Assembly (NCBI RefSeq): GCF_016427565.1 | Contig: NZ_JAELXT010000009.1 | Span: forward strand, 1 to 64,000 | Origin: Microvirga splendida | GTDB lineage: Bacteria; Pseudomonadota; Alphaproteobacteria; Rhizobiales; Beijerinckiaceae | Length of the DNA stretch: 64,000 nt | Reading direction: 5' to 3' | Shown here: in pieces, positions 36,373 through 45,060 of the stretch | Numbering within the stretch: position 1 is the first letter of the stretch | Layout of the letters: each line of letters starts with the position of its first letter | Program-made: the position numbers and the translations under genes | The notes under the pieces: model-generated | The model's database searches: none | Told to the model about the DNA's origin: nothing | Seen by the model: only the letters and a program-made list of their open reading frames with translations

Positions 36373-37206
36373 ATGAGTTTCTCCCGATCTGATGCCATGG
36401 CCGTCGCGGACCTTCTCAGGGTCGCCGCGCAGACCGAGATCCTGCCGCGGTTTCGCAATCTCTCCGCAAGTGCTGTCAGGACCAAGACCTCGCAGCTCGA
36501 CCTTGTGACCGATGCGGACGAAGCAGCCGAGCGGATGATCGAGGCGGAGCTTCGGCGTCTGTTCCCCTCAGCCGTCGTGATCGGAGAGGAGGGCGTGAGC
36601 CGCAATCCCCGGCTGCTCGACGGTCTCGATGCGGCGGATCTCGCCTTCATCCTCGATCCCGTCGACGGCACGCTCAACTTCGCATCCGGCCTTCCGCTCT
36701 TCGGCGTCATGGCGGCCGTGACGATGAAGGGAGAGGTCGTGTGCGGGATCATCCTGGATCCGATTTCGGATGATTGGGCCATGGCCGTTCGCGGCGAGGG
36801 AGCCTGGATCCAGCGGCCCGACGGCAGCACTGTCTCCCTTCATGTCTCACCGGCCGTTCCGCTCTCCGAGATGGCCGGCAATGTCTCCTGGCGCTACCTT
36901 CCCGAGACGTTGCGTCCCCTGGTGACGGGCAACCTGCCGAAACTCGCAATGGCGGCCGATCTCCGGTGCTCGGCGCATACCTATCGGCTGATCGCCGCAG
37001 GTCACCTGCATTTCTCGTTCTCGTCCAGCGTCATGCCGTGGGACCATGCGGCCGGCTGGCTGATCCACCGCGAGGCCGGCGGCTACACGGCGCATTTCGA
37101 CGGCTCAGCCTACCGTCCGGCCAATCGAAGCGGCGGCCTCATCAGCGCACCCGACGAGGCGAGCTGGCGGGCCGTGCGCGACGCGCTGCTTCCGCGTCAG
37201 GCCTGA
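36373..37206 (+). CDS. Inositol-monophosphatase-family phosphatase
   Basis: A 277-residue Mg-dependent phosphatase. Family motifs are intact: GEEG (about residues 75-78), DPVDGTLNFASG (about 97-108) and WDHAAGWLI (about 222-230), which together form the two- or three-metal site. It could act on inositol phosphate, fructose 1,6-bisphosphate, histidinol phosphate or 3'-phosphoadenosine 5'-phosphate; the sequence does not decide. It converges on the regulator gene, overlapping its last ten bases. The ribosome binding site is weak. Confidence 0.88.
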   Translation: MSFSRSDAMAVADLLRVAAQTEILPRFRNLSASAVRTKTSQLDLVTDADEAAERMIEAELRRLFPSAVVIGEEGVSRNPRLLDGLDAADLAFILDPVDGTLNFASGLPLFGVMAAVTMKGEVVCGIILDPISDDWAMAVRGEGAWIQRPDGSTVSLHVSPAVPLSEMAGNVSWRYLPETLRPLVTGNLPKLAMAADLRCSAHTYRLIAAGHLHFSFSSSVMPWDHAAGWLIHREAGGYTAHFDGSAYRPANRSGGLISAPDEASWRAVRDALLPRQA

Positions 37207-37841
37207 TCCTTCCGGCGAAGGTAGTTGTAGACGGTGGCGCGGCCCAGGCCGAGCACGCGCGAGATGTAGGCCGCCGCATTGCGCCCTCCGAACGCGCCGT
37301 CGCCGGCGAGATCGGCCACGAGCTGCTGCTTTTGCAGGCGCGTCATTTCCGCGGTGGAGAGGCCGCGTTCGCGGGTCCAGCTCTGGATGTACTCGTTGAT
37401 GCGCTCGTGCCAGTCCTCCTTGAACAGGGAAGCCGGCTTCTCGGCGGATTGTGGAACGGCCACAAGGGCTGTCAGCGTCTGCATCACGGCGTGGAAATGG
37501 GACACGTCGACATTGATGCAGAGAATGCCGACGGCTTTGCGCCCCGCGCGAAGGACGGCGCTCACCGACTTGATGCGTCGCCCATCCCAGTTCACCTTCT
37601 CATAGGGACCGATGATGACGTCGGACGGTTTGAAGTCGATCTCGTGCAGCAGAGACGGCTCGCCGAGCTCGCGTTTTGAGAAAGGGTTCGACAGATACAC
37701 GACCGTCTCCGACGAGAGATCGTGCAGCACCACCTCGGCATAGGGCTGGAACAGCAGGGCGATGGCGTCGCAGACCGGGGCATAGGCCGCGAGCTCCGGC
37801 GCAAGGCCCTTCGTCGGAGACGCCTTCTGCGCCTGCGTCAT
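37197..37841 (-). CDS. YheO-type PAS/helix-turn-helix transcriptional regulator
   Basis: A 214-residue regulator. Residues about 20-135 form a YheO-like PAS domain (AIALLFQPYAEVVLHDL; GILCINVDVSHFHAV). The C-terminal helix-turn-helix (about 160-210) has TRLQKQQLVADLAGDGAFGG and SRVLGLGRATVYNYLRR. This family includes DauR, which controls D-amino-acid catabolism. Its ATG (37841) overlaps the stop of the upstream aminotransferase, so both are transcribed together. The regulator probably senses an intermediate of the amino-acid pathway encoded around it and binds the palindromic site at 39006-39030; that is inferred. Confidence 0.88.
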   Translation of the reverse strand: MTQAQKASPTKGLAPELAAYAPVCDAIALLFQPYAEVVLHDLSSETVVYLSNPFSKRELGEPSLLHEIDFKPSDVIIGPYEKVNWDGRRIKSVSAVLRAGRKAVGILCINVDVSHFHAVMQTLTALVAVPQSAEKPASLFKEDWHERINEYIQSWTRERGLSTAEMTRLQKQQLVADLAGDGAFGGRNAAAYISRVLGLGRATVYNYLRRKDQA

Positions 37842-38953
37842 GACAGTTTCGCGCGCACGAAGGCCGCGAGGCGCTCGAGGCCTGCCTCCAGATGGTGGGC
37901 CGGCGCGCCGATGCCGATCCTGATATAGTGGTCCATGCCGTAGACATCGCCCGGCAGCAGCATGATGCCGCGCTCCTCGCGCAGGCGATGCACCAGCTCC
38001 GTTGAGTTCATGGGCATGGCATAGCGGATGAACGCCATGCCGCCGGCCTTGGGTGGCACGAACGAGAACAGGTCGCTGTTCTCGTCGATCCAGCGCTGCA
38101 GGAGGGCGAGGTTTTCGCGCAGGATGCGCTTGCTGCGTTCCAGGATCTCCTGCCGCTTTGCGGGCTCCACGACGATCTCGGCCACGAACTCGCTGACGGC
38201 GCCGGTCGTGATCGACGTGTAGTCCTTGCGCTGCCAGGAGGCGTAGATCTCCTGCGCCGGTCCCACGAGCCAGCCGATGCGCAGCCCGGGAAGCGCCATC
38301 GCCTTGGAGAGTCCGCTGGTGATGATGGCCTTTTCATAGAGGTCGGCGAAGCTCGGAGGCTCGTCCTGCTCCAGCTCCGCGCCCTTGTAGACCTCGTCCG
38401 CGTGCAGGTAGATCCCGTGCTCGCGGGCAATCGCCACGAGGCCGTCCATGGTCTCGCGCGACAGGACGCTGCCGGTCGGGTTGTTCGGGTTGCAGATCGT
38501 CATCATCTTCGTGCGAGACGACACGGCCTTGCGCACGTCGTCGAGATCGGGAGTCCATCCCAACTCCTCGCGCAGAACAACCTCCTTGACGGTCACGCCG
38601 ATGGCGCGAGCCCAGCCCCAGATCTGCAGGTAGTTCGGAACGAACACGACCAACTCGTCGCCCGGTTCGAGCAGGGACATCACGAGCAGGAAGTTCGCCT
38701 CGGCCGAGCCGTTGGTGACGATCACCTCGTCGGCATTGCGCCCTTTGTGCAGCCTGGCGATGGCCTCGCGCAGCTCTACGCGCCCGTTCGTCCAGCCGTA
38801 GCCCAGCTCCACATCGAGCAACCGGGTCTGCTGCTCCGGGGTCAGAAGCTCACGCAGGGAGTACGGGTGCACGCCGCTGTCGGACAGGTTGTACTCGACC
38901 GTGTTCTCATACAGCGACTGGATGCGCTCGAGCGTGAACTCTTCGATTTTCAT
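37838..38953 (-). CDS. PLP-dependent aminotransferase class I/II (paralogue 1)
   Basis: A 371-residue fold-type I aminotransferase. Seen: VTNGSAEANFL (cofactor phosphate region); CNPNNPTGSV; the Asp/Tyr region HADEVYKGAE; and the Schiff-base Lys217 in SGLSKAMALPGLRIGW. The N-terminus EFTLERIQSLYENTVEYNLSDSGVHP is shared with the divergent paralogue (39111-40226), and the catalytic lysine falls at the same residue number in both. The substrate is unknown. It precedes and overlaps the YheO-type regulator gene. Start ATG at 38953 faces the divergent promoter. Confidence 0.9.
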   Translation of the reverse strand: MKIEEFTLERIQSLYENTVEYNLSDSGVHPYSLRELLTPEQQTRLLDVELGYGWTNGRVELREAIARLHKGRNADEVIVTNGSAEANFLLVMSLLEPGDELVVFVPNYLQIWGWARAIGVTVKEVVLREELGWTPDLDDVRKAVSSRTKMMTICNPNNPTGSVLSRETMDGLVAIAREHGIYLHADEVYKGAELEQDEPPSFADLYEKAIITSGLSKAMALPGLRIGWLVGPAQEIYASWQRKDYTSITTGAVSEFVAEIVVEPAKRQEILERSKRILRENLALLQRWIDENSDLFSFVPPKAGGMAFIRYAMPMNSTELVHRLREERGIMLLPGDVYGMDHYIRIGIGAPAHHLEAGLERLAAFVRAKLS

Positions 38954-39005
38954 GGGATCCCCGTGAGGCTGAGCAAGGTTTCAAAGGCTCTGTAGCATTG
39001 CGATT

Positions 39006-39030
39006 TTGGACGCGATAGTCCAATTTGGAC
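39006..39030. promoter_or_regulatory. Operator candidate in the divergent promoter
   Basis: Three copies of one half-site: TTGGAC (39006-39011), its complement GTCCAA (39018-39023) and TTGGAC again (39025-39030). The last two form a 13-bp perfect palindrome, GTCCAA-T-TTGGAC; the first and second form another inverted pair with a 6-nt spacer. It lies between the two aminotransferase genes and is a likely binding site of the YheO-type regulator. Binding is inferred. Confidence 0.6.
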
Positions 39031-39110
39031 TTGACGGTACAAATTCCCTGCTGCCATGGTCCGGCACCTCGCGGCGCCGGAGCGCCGTCATTTTCCGGAT
39101 TGGAGCCATC

Positions 39111-40226
39111 GTGCAGTTCGATACCTTTCTCATGGAACGGAACCAGACGCTCTTCGAGAACGGCGTCGAGATCAACCTGACGGAAAGCGGCGTGCACCCC
39201 TGCACCATCGAGGAGATCATGCCGGACGACGCCGCGCAGGCACTCCTGCGGCTGCCGCTCGGCTATGGCTGGACCGATGGGCGGCCGGACCTGCGCTCCG
39301 CCATCGCAAGCTGGTATCCGGGTGCAGCCGCATCCAACGTGCTGGTGACCAACGGCTCCTCGGAAGCCACGATGATCGCCCTGATGGCCATGGTGGATCC
39401 GGGCGACAAGGTGCTCTTCGCCGTTCCCAACTTCATGCAGGTGGATGGCCTCGGGCGCGCGCTCGGCATGAACGTGCAGCGGCTGCCGCTCCTGGCCGAC
39501 CATGGCTGGCAGATCGACCCGGATGCGCTCGCGCAGGCGGTCGAAGGCGGCGTGAAGCTGATAGCAGCAACGAACCCCGGCAACCCGACCGGCGCCGTTC
39601 TCTCGCCCCGCAGCCGCGAGCTTCTTCTGGAGGCCGCACGCAAGGCGGGAGCCTGGCTCATGGTCGACGAGATCTATCGCGGCGGCGAGATCGACGGGGC
39701 CGAGACGGAGACGTTCTACGGAAGCTACGACCGGGTCATCGTCACCAGCAGCCTGTCGAAATCGTTTGCCTGCCCGGGCTTACGCCTCGGCTGGATCGTC
39801 GGACCCGAGACGGTCGTCGAGGAAGCGGCCAAGCGGCAGGACTACACCACCATCGGCAGCGGGATCCTCAGCCAGATCGTCGGCGCCGCCGTGATGGCGC
39901 CGGAAAACCGCGAGCGCATCCTTGCGCGCGGGCGGGCCCTGCTGCGCGAGAATGCGGATATCGTTCAAAGCTGGATCGAGAAGCGCAATCGCTGGTCCTG
40001 GCAGCGTCCCGCGGCCGGCGGCATGGCCTTCCTGCATTACGACTTCGACATGTCCTCCGAGGATTTGTCCAATGCGTTCCGGGAAGAGGAGAGCGTGTTC
40101 GTCGTGGCCGGAAGCTGGTTCGGGATCGAGAACCACATCCGCGTCGGCATCGGCGTGACGACGGAGCACCTCGTGGAGGGTCTCGCCCGCCTCGACGGCT
40201 TCCTCGCCCGCCGCAATCTGGTCTGA
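39111..40226 (+). CDS. PLP-dependent aminotransferase class I/II (paralogue 2)
   Basis: A 371-residue aminotransferase, divergent from and homologous to the gene at 37838-38953. The start is GTG at 39111 (GGAG five bases upstream), which restores the N-terminus QFDTFLMERNQTLFENGVEINLTESGVHP parallel to the paralogue; the frame is open upstream to 39006 but runs through the operator. Seen: TNGSSEATMIAL, TNPGNPTGAV, MVDEIYRGGE and the PLP-binding Lys217 in SSLSKSFACPGLRLGW. It heads a rightward operon with the M20 peptidase (13-base gap), the dehydratase and the cyclodeaminase. Having two divergent paralogues suggests two similar substrates or two steps in one pathway. Confidence 0.9.
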   Translation: MQFDTFLMERNQTLFENGVEINLTESGVHPCTIEEIMPDDAAQALLRLPLGYGWTDGRPDLRSAIASWYPGAAASNVLVTNGSSEATMIALMAMVDPGDKVLFAVPNFMQVDGLGRALGMNVQRLPLLADHGWQIDPDALAQAVEGGVKLIAATNPGNPTGAVLSPRSRELLLEAARKAGAWLMVDEIYRGGEIDGAETETFYGSYDRVIVTSSLSKSFACPGLRLGWIVGPETVVEEAAKRQDYTTIGSGILSQIVGAAVMAPENRERILARGRALLRENADIVQSWIEKRNRWSWQRPAAGGMAFLHYDFDMSSEDLSNAFREEESVFVVAGSWFGIENHIRVGIGVTTEHLVEGLARLDGFLARRNLV

Positions 40227-40239
40227 GGCGCGTTGAGCG

Positions 40240-41631
40240 ATGCTGCCGCACGATCACCTGCCGCGGGCGAGGGAAGAGCTTCGCCGCCTCGTCGCCATCC
40301 CGTCCGTCAGCGCGCGCGGCGAAAAGCTCGCCGAGTGCGCCGAGGCCGTTCGCGATCTGCTGACGGAGGCGGGCTTCAACACGGAGATCCAGCCGGGAGA
40401 CGTAGGTCCCTTCGTCGTGGGCGAGATTGGCAGCGGGCCGCTGACGGTGATGATCTACAATCATTACGACGTTCAGCCCGAGGATCCCGTGTCGCTGTGG
40501 CACTCTCCTCCGTTCGAAATGTCCGAGCGCGACGGGCGCTGGTACGGTCGCGGCGTCGCCGACGACAAGGGCGAGTTCGTCAGCCGCCTCGCGGGCTGGC
40601 GCCTGTTCCGCGAGCGGCACCCCGGTCCTCTGCCGTTCAGGCTCGTCTGGCTCGTCGATGGCGAGGAGGAGATCGGCAGTCCGTCCCTCGAGGCCTTCCT
40701 GAAGCGGCGCTTCGACGGCGAGGCGGTGGATGTGTGCTGGTGGGAATACGGTGAGATCGACGCGAGCGGGCGTCCGATCATCCTCTGCGGCTTCAAGGGC
40801 GTGATGGCGGTCGAGCTGCGCGCCAGAACGGCGCGGGCGGACTTGCATTCGAGCCTCGGTGCCGTCTTCGACAACCCGCTCTGGAGGCTCGCAGCTGCAA
40901 CCGCGTCCCTGCGCGACGGCACGGGGCAAATCCTGATCGACGGCTTCTACGATGCCGTCCGGCAGCCTTCCCTGAGCGACAGCGAACTGGCCTCGGCGCC
41001 TCCATACTCCCTCGACAGCCTGATGGATGCCACGGGCGCGCAGCGGCTTCTCGACGGCATCGACGCTCCGAACTTCTATCGCGCCGTCAACTTCGAGCCG
41101 TGCATGAACGTCAACGGCTTCTCCGGCGGCTATGCGGGCGAGGGCGCAAAGACGGTCCTGCCGGCGGAAGGCGCGGTCAAGATCGATTTCCGCCTCGTGC
41201 CCGATCAGGACCCGCAGCGCATCGTTGCGCTGCTGCGCGCACATCTCGACCGTCACGGCTTCGACGACATCGAGCTGATCGTGCACGACGCTAACGTGAA
41301 GCCGGTGCGCTCAGTCACCGACCACTGGTTCGTCCAGGATGCGAAGGCAGCCCTCGAAGAGCATTTCGGACAACCGGCCATCGTGCAGCCCAGCTCCCCG
41401 GCTTCCGGCACGGCCCATCCCTTCGTGGAGCAGCTCGGCGCCGAGATCGTCGGCCTCGGCCTCACCCATCACGGAGCCATGCTCCACTCGCCCGACGAGA
41501 ACATCATCGTCGACCAATTCGCCAGGACGATCGAATGCTCCGCCGCAATCCTGGCGAAGCTTTCCCGGAGAGCTACGCGGATGAGCGGCCGGTCGGATCC
41601 TGAGCCCATGCCAGAGGGAGAAACAGCATGA
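40240..41631 (+). CDS. M20-family metallopeptidase (dipeptidase-like)
   Basis: A 463-residue zinc-dependent exopeptidase/deacylase. Metal-site motifs: NHYDVQPEDP (first zinc His/Asp), GRGVADDKGEF (bridging Asp) and DGEEEIGSPSLEAF (catalytic Glu and zinc Glu). The late His ligand is probably in GLTHHGAMLHSPDE. A dimerisation (lid) domain is inserted at about 190-310. It most resembles carnosinase/dipeptidase-type M20 enzymes and could release an amino acid from a dipeptide or N-acyl precursor for the neighbouring aminotransferases. The stop overlaps the next ATG. Ribosome binding site is weak. Confidence 0.9.
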   Translation: MLPHDHLPRAREELRRLVAIPSVSARGEKLAECAEAVRDLLTEAGFNTEIQPGDVGPFVVGEIGSGPLTVMIYNHYDVQPEDPVSLWHSPPFEMSERDGRWYGRGVADDKGEFVSRLAGWRLFRERHPGPLPFRLVWLVDGEEEIGSPSLEAFLKRRFDGEAVDVCWWEYGEIDASGRPIILCGFKGVMAVELRARTARADLHSSLGAVFDNPLWRLAAATASLRDGTGQILIDGFYDAVRQPSLSDSELASAPPYSLDSLMDATGAQRLLDGIDAPNFYRAVNFEPCMNVNGFSGGYAGEGAKTVLPAEGAVKIDFRLVPDQDPQRIVALLRAHLDRHGFDDIELIVHDANVKPVRSVTDHWFVQDAKAALEEHFGQPAIVQPSSPASGTAHPFVEQLGAEIVGLGLTHHGAMLHSPDENIIVDQFARTIECSAAILAKLSRRATRMSGRSDPEPMPEGETA

Positions 41632-42605
41632 TCGGTGTCGTTCTCGAGGCGGCTTCCCGCTCGGTGCAGGCGCGCCGGCGCATCCGCGGCCATATCTACG
41701 AGACGCCGCTGCTCCCGTCGCGGCAGATCGGCCGGGAAACCGGATCGTCGCTCTTCTTCAAGGCCGAGAACTTCCAGCTCACCGGGTCCTTCAAGATCCG
41801 CGGAGCCGCCAGCAAGATGACGTCGCTGGGCAACGACCGCGAGGTCATCACCGCATCGTCGGGCAACCATGGCATCGCATCGGCGCAGGCGGCGTCCTCC
41901 ATCGGTCAGACCTTGACGGTCGTGCTGCCTGAAACCGTCGCGCAGGCCAAGCTCGACCGGATCCGTTCCTTCAACGTGAACGTCATCCTGCACGGCGCGG
42001 AGAGCGGCCTGGCGGAGCTTTATGCGCAGGAGCAGGCGGCATCGCGCGGGCTGGTCTATGTGTCTCCCTACAACGATCCCGAGATCGTCGCCGGGCAGGG
42101 GACCATCGGGCTGGAACTGTTCGAACAATCTGAGACCATCGACAACGTGTTCATCGCCATGGGCGGCGGCGGGCTGATCGGCGGCATCGGGGCCGTGCTC
42201 AAGAGCTTCAGTCCCTCAACGCGGGTCTATGGCGTGGCGGCTCAGAACTCGGCGGCGCTTGCGGCCGCCATGAAAGCCGGGCGCGTAGTCGAGACCGAGC
42301 ATCACGACACGCTCGCGGACGGCGTTGCCGGCGGCATGGACGAGGACAGCATCACGCTGCCGCTTGCGGTCTCGGTGGTCGACGAGGTCGTCACCTGCAC
42401 GGAGGCTGAGATCGTGAGCGCGCTCCGGGATCTGGCGTTCAAGGAGAACCAGATCGTGGAAGGCGCGGCGGCGCTTGCGCTGGCGGGCTTCCTCAAGGTG
42501 GCGGACCGTTGCAGAGGCCAGCGGAACGTCGTCGTGCTCTGCGGCGCGAATTTCGACCACGACAAGATATTCTCCCTCCTGAACGACCGAGGTCGTGAGC
42601 CATGA
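41628..42605 (+). CDS. PLP-dependent threonine/serine dehydratase-family enzyme (EutB-like)
   Basis: A 325-residue fold-type II PLP enzyme. The PLP Lys is in TGSFKIRGA (about residue 55). The Asn of SSGNHGIASA and the phosphate-binding glycine loop MGGGGLIGGIG are present. No C-terminal ACT regulatory domain exists, so it is catabolic rather than biosynthetic IlvA. It pairs with an ornithine-cyclodeaminase-like gene, as EutB does with EutC in hydroxyectoine utilisation, but the other eut/doe genes are missing here, so I do not assign that role. It overlaps both neighbours by four bases (ATGA), a tightly coupled operon. Confidence 0.87.
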   Translation: MIGVVLEAASRSVQARRRIRGHIYETPLLPSRQIGRETGSSLFFKAENFQLTGSFKIRGAASKMTSLGNDREVITASSGNHGIASAQAASSIGQTLTVVLPETVAQAKLDRIRSFNVNVILHGAESGLAELYAQEQAASRGLVYVSPYNDPEIVAGQGTIGLELFEQSETIDNVFIAMGGGGLIGGIGAVLKSFSPSTRVYGVAAQNSAALAAAMKAGRVVETEHHDTLADGVAGGMDEDSITLPLAVSVVDEVVTCTEAEIVSALRDLAFKENQIVEGAAALALAGFLKVADRCRGQRNVVVLCGANFDHDKIFSLLNDRGREP

Positions 42606-43561
42606 CGGCCGCAGGCTCGATCACCTTTCTCGATCTCGCGCAGATCGAGGAGCGTCTGAAGGGGCTCGATCTCGTGCCCCTAATGGAAGAGGCGTTCGCG
42701 GCCTTCTCCCGCGGCGAGGCGGTGGTTCCGCCGCCCGGCGAGCTCCTGTTCGAGGATCCGCCGGGTGAGGTCCATATCAAGTATGGCTACCTGAAAGCAC
42801 GCGACACCTATGTGGTGAAAATCGCATCCGGATTCTGGAACAATCCCGCGCTCGGCCTGAGCAGCAGCGACGGATTGCTGCTCGTCTTCAGGAAAAGCAC
42901 GGGCGAGCTGGCGGCCGTGCTCAACGATCGTGGGCGCCTGACGGATCTGCGCACCGCTGCCGCAGGAGCGGTTGCGGCCAAGCACCTTGCGCCCGAGCGG
43001 ATCGACACCGTCGGGGTGCTCGGCACCGGCATTCAGGCGGAGCTGCAGGTGCAGTTGCTTCAGTCGGTTCGTGCCTGCCGGAACATCGTGTTCTGGGGGC
43101 GCAACCCCGAACGCGCGGACGCTTATGCTCAAAGGATGCGGGACAAGGGCTTTCTCGTCGAGACGGCGCGCTCTCCCGCGGAGGTCGCGTCCCGTTGCCG
43201 CCTGATCGTCACTGCCACGGCGAGTTCGGAGCCGCTTCTGCGGTGGGCCGACATCCGGCCCGGCACGCATATCACGGCTATCGGCGCCGACAGTGCCGAG
43301 AAGCAGGAGCTCGATGCGGACATCGTCGCGCGGGCAGATGTGGTCGTCACGGACAGCCGGGCGCAGGGTCGTTCGAGGGGGGAGCTCTGGCACGCCTATC
43401 ACAACGATGAAGCAGGCCTGAGCCGCATCGTCGAGATCGGCGAGATCGTTTCCGGAAAGGTCAGGGGCCGCATGGCGGCCGAACAGGTGACGGTCTCGAC
43501 GTTCTCGGGATTGGCCGTTCAGGACATCGCCATCGCGTCGGCCGTTCTCGGCCGCTCGTGA
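42602..43561 (+). CDS. Ornithine cyclodeaminase/mu-crystallin family protein (EutC-like)
   Basis: A 319-residue NAD(P)-dependent enzyme. Substrate domain motifs IKYGYLKARDTYVVKIASGFWNNP and LTDLRTAAAGAVAAKHLAP are seen. The Rossmann motif VGVLGTGIQAELQ is at about 137-149, and the conserved THITAIGADSAEKQELD and VSTFSGLAVQDIA segments follow. Family members convert ornithine to proline or reduce cyclic imines. In this operon it could act on an imine produced by the aminotransferases or the dehydratase. It is the last gene of the operon; its stop is 12 bases before the convergent membrane-protein gene. Confidence 0.88.
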   Translation: MTAAGSITFLDLAQIEERLKGLDLVPLMEEAFAAFSRGEAVVPPPGELLFEDPPGEVHIKYGYLKARDTYVVKIASGFWNNPALGLSSSDGLLLVFRKSTGELAAVLNDRGRLTDLRTAAAGAVAAKHLAPERIDTVGVLGTGIQAELQVQLLQSVRACRNIVFWGRNPERADAYAQRMRDKGFLVETARSPAEVASRCRLIVTATASSEPLLRWADIRPGTHITAIGADSAEKQELDADIVARADVVVTDSRAQGRSRGELWHAYHNDEAGLSRIVEIGEIVSGKVRGRMAAEQVTVSTFSGLAVQDIAIASAVLGRS

Positions 43562-43573
43562 TGGCGTGGTCCT

Positions 43574-44167
43574 TCAAGGAGCATGCTCGATCCGCTCGAT
43601 CAGGCGGTCGATCTCCGCGATCTTGCCGCGGCGGCGCTTGCATTGCCGGTCGAGATACCAGGCCCTGCCGATGCTTAAGCCCAGGAGAGGCAGCGCCCAA
43701 AGAATGCTGATCACGTTCAGAAGCACAAGGCCCAGGAACGCAATCGACAGGACCCACGCTTCGATGCGCCCGAATCCTTCGGTGAACTCGTTCTTCAGAG
43801 AAAGCTGCTGCCGCTCGATGAGGAGCTGGCTCCTGGCATAGGCGAGCAGGTTTCTCTGCTCGCTTCCCTGTCGGGAGCCGCGCTGTCGTTCAATGCTTCC
43901 TCTGAGCTCCGCGATCTCCGAGGATCGATCCGGCGTGTCGTAAGCTCTGGCCTTCGGCGCGAAGGCTGCAACGATCCGGCGGTGAAGAGCGACGAGAGCC
44001 GGGGGATGATTGTCCTGCCCGGTTTGCAGCTGCGGCGGTTCGAAATCGTCCGTGATGCGGCGTCGGATCTGGGCGACGGTGGTTGCCTGCCTGCCGCGCT
44101 CGAAGACGCTAACGACATGCGTTGCGATGGCCGATTCGATCGTCGCTCCTGCCCTGTCCGTCGCCAT
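43574..44167 (-). CDS. Hypothetical membrane protein with coiled-coil region
   Basis: A 197-residue protein of unknown function. The start is ATG at 44167 (MATDRAGATIE), with AAGGAACG upstream. Residues about 1-80 are soluble (AIATHVVSVFERGRQATTVAQIRRRI). About 90-130 form a charged helix (SSEIAELRGSIERQRG). A hydrophobic hairpin (about 145-178, VLSIAFLGLVLLNVISILWALPLLGLSIG) crosses the membrane, and the tail is basic (CKRRRGKIAEIDRLIERI). No catalytic motif is seen. Convergent with the cyclodeaminase-like gene. Confidence 0.6.
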   Translation of the reverse strand: MATDRAGATIESAIATHVVSVFERGRQATTVAQIRRRITDDFEPPQLQTGQDNHPPALVALHRRIVAAFAPKARAYDTPDRSSEIAELRGSIERQRGSRQGSEQRNLLAYARSQLLIERQQLSLKNEFTEGFGRIEAWVLSIAFLGLVLLNVISILWALPLLGLSIGRAWYLDRQCKRRRGKIAEIDRLIERIEHAP

Positions 44168-44351
44168 CACTCGTTCCTTTGCCTTGGCCTGCCGGCACTC
44201 GGGGCCGCAGGGCAATGGACCCGGTGTTCGGGCCGACATACCCGGCGGCTCCATCGCAGAAGTTTACGAAGTGTGAAACAGGAGGGTTAACGGATGCTTA
44301 AGATCGGCGTCGCTTCCTGGCACGTCAGGCATGTCATTCGTGCAGACAGGA

Positions 44352-44912
44352 TCAGCGCTGATCCTCGGGGAGCATGCCGGCGAGATCCTTCAGGAACTTG
44401 ATGGACGCGGCCGGGCGTCCTTCCTGCTCGGCGACCTTGATGATGTGGTTCAGGATGGTGGCGATCTCCCCCAGCTTCGCGACGCGCCCGGCGGAGAGAA
44501 CGTGAAAGAAGGTGGAGAATGCCACCGCAATCGCCTGGTCATGCTCCTCCAGCACGCGACACTGTTCCTTGAGCGCTTTGATGTCCCTTTCCTGAGCGGA
44601 CACGATCTCGACGAGAGTCAGCATCTGCTCGGCCAGGGTGTCGACGGACGTGTTCATATGGCTGAAGCGTTCCAGTTGGGCATGAATGGACGAGGGGGGC
44701 TCAACCTCGTTGTCGAGCGGTGGAGGCTCAACGGATTGGTGCGTTTGTAGAGGCGAGGGCGAAGACCGCTCGTCTCCGGGCTGCTCGCGTTCTGCGTTCG
44801 GTGGCACAGAGTCTCCGAGTACAGGCTCCGCCCTATGCGCAGCCATACGGGGAGCCCCGATCATGCGGGCGAGACCGCTCGCTGCCTGATGCATGAAATG
44901 ACGTAACTTCAC
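44352..44912 (-). CDS. Hypothetical coiled-coil protein
   Basis: About 186 residues, not recognised. The start is uncertain: GTG at 44912 is used because the codons further upstream (to 44999) do not look coding; ATG at 44894 is possible. The N-terminal half is Pro/Glu-rich and probably disordered. The C-terminal half (about 95-186) is helical with heptad character (DTLAEQMLTLVEIVSAQERD, IKALKEQCRVLEEHDQAIAV) and ends KFLKDLAGMLPEDQR. It has no membrane segment. It stands 150 bases downstream of the upstream leftward region and is not obviously linked to serA. Confidence 0.55.
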   Translation of the reverse strand: MKLRHFMHQAASGLARMIGAPRMAAHRAEPVLGDSVPPNAEREQPGDERSSPSPLQTHQSVEPPPLDNEVEPPSSIHAQLERFSHMNTSVDTLAEQMLTLVEIVSAQERDIKALKEQCRVLEEHDQAIAVAFSTFFHVLSAGRVAKLGEIATILNHIIKVAEQEGRPAASIKFLKDLAGMLPEDQR

Positions 44913-45027
44913 ATGAACACCGGCAATCCCATTCCTGCTTTCGCTCGGACGAGCGCGCCATCGCGTCCACGGGGGAGATGGCGTCATCGACGGTATCATG
45001 CCTTGCGCGCGAATGCTCCATGAAGGT

Positions 45028-45045
45028 CGCCTGACGGATCAGGCG
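45028..45045 (-). terminator. Hairpin downstream of serA
   Basis: A perfect 7-bp stem, CGCCTGA (45028-45034) / TCAGGCG (45039-45045), with a CGGA loop lies 15 bases beyond the serA stop in the direction of its transcription. There is no strong T-run. Confidence 0.5.
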
Positions 45046-45060
45046 TCCCGCACCTGCCGA

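Noticed and set aside
41628..43561. Assignment as hydroxyectoine utilisation genes eutB-eutC
   Set aside because: Only the family pair matches. The ectoine hydrolase, deacetylase and MocR-type regulator of that operon are absent, so the specific function is not supported.
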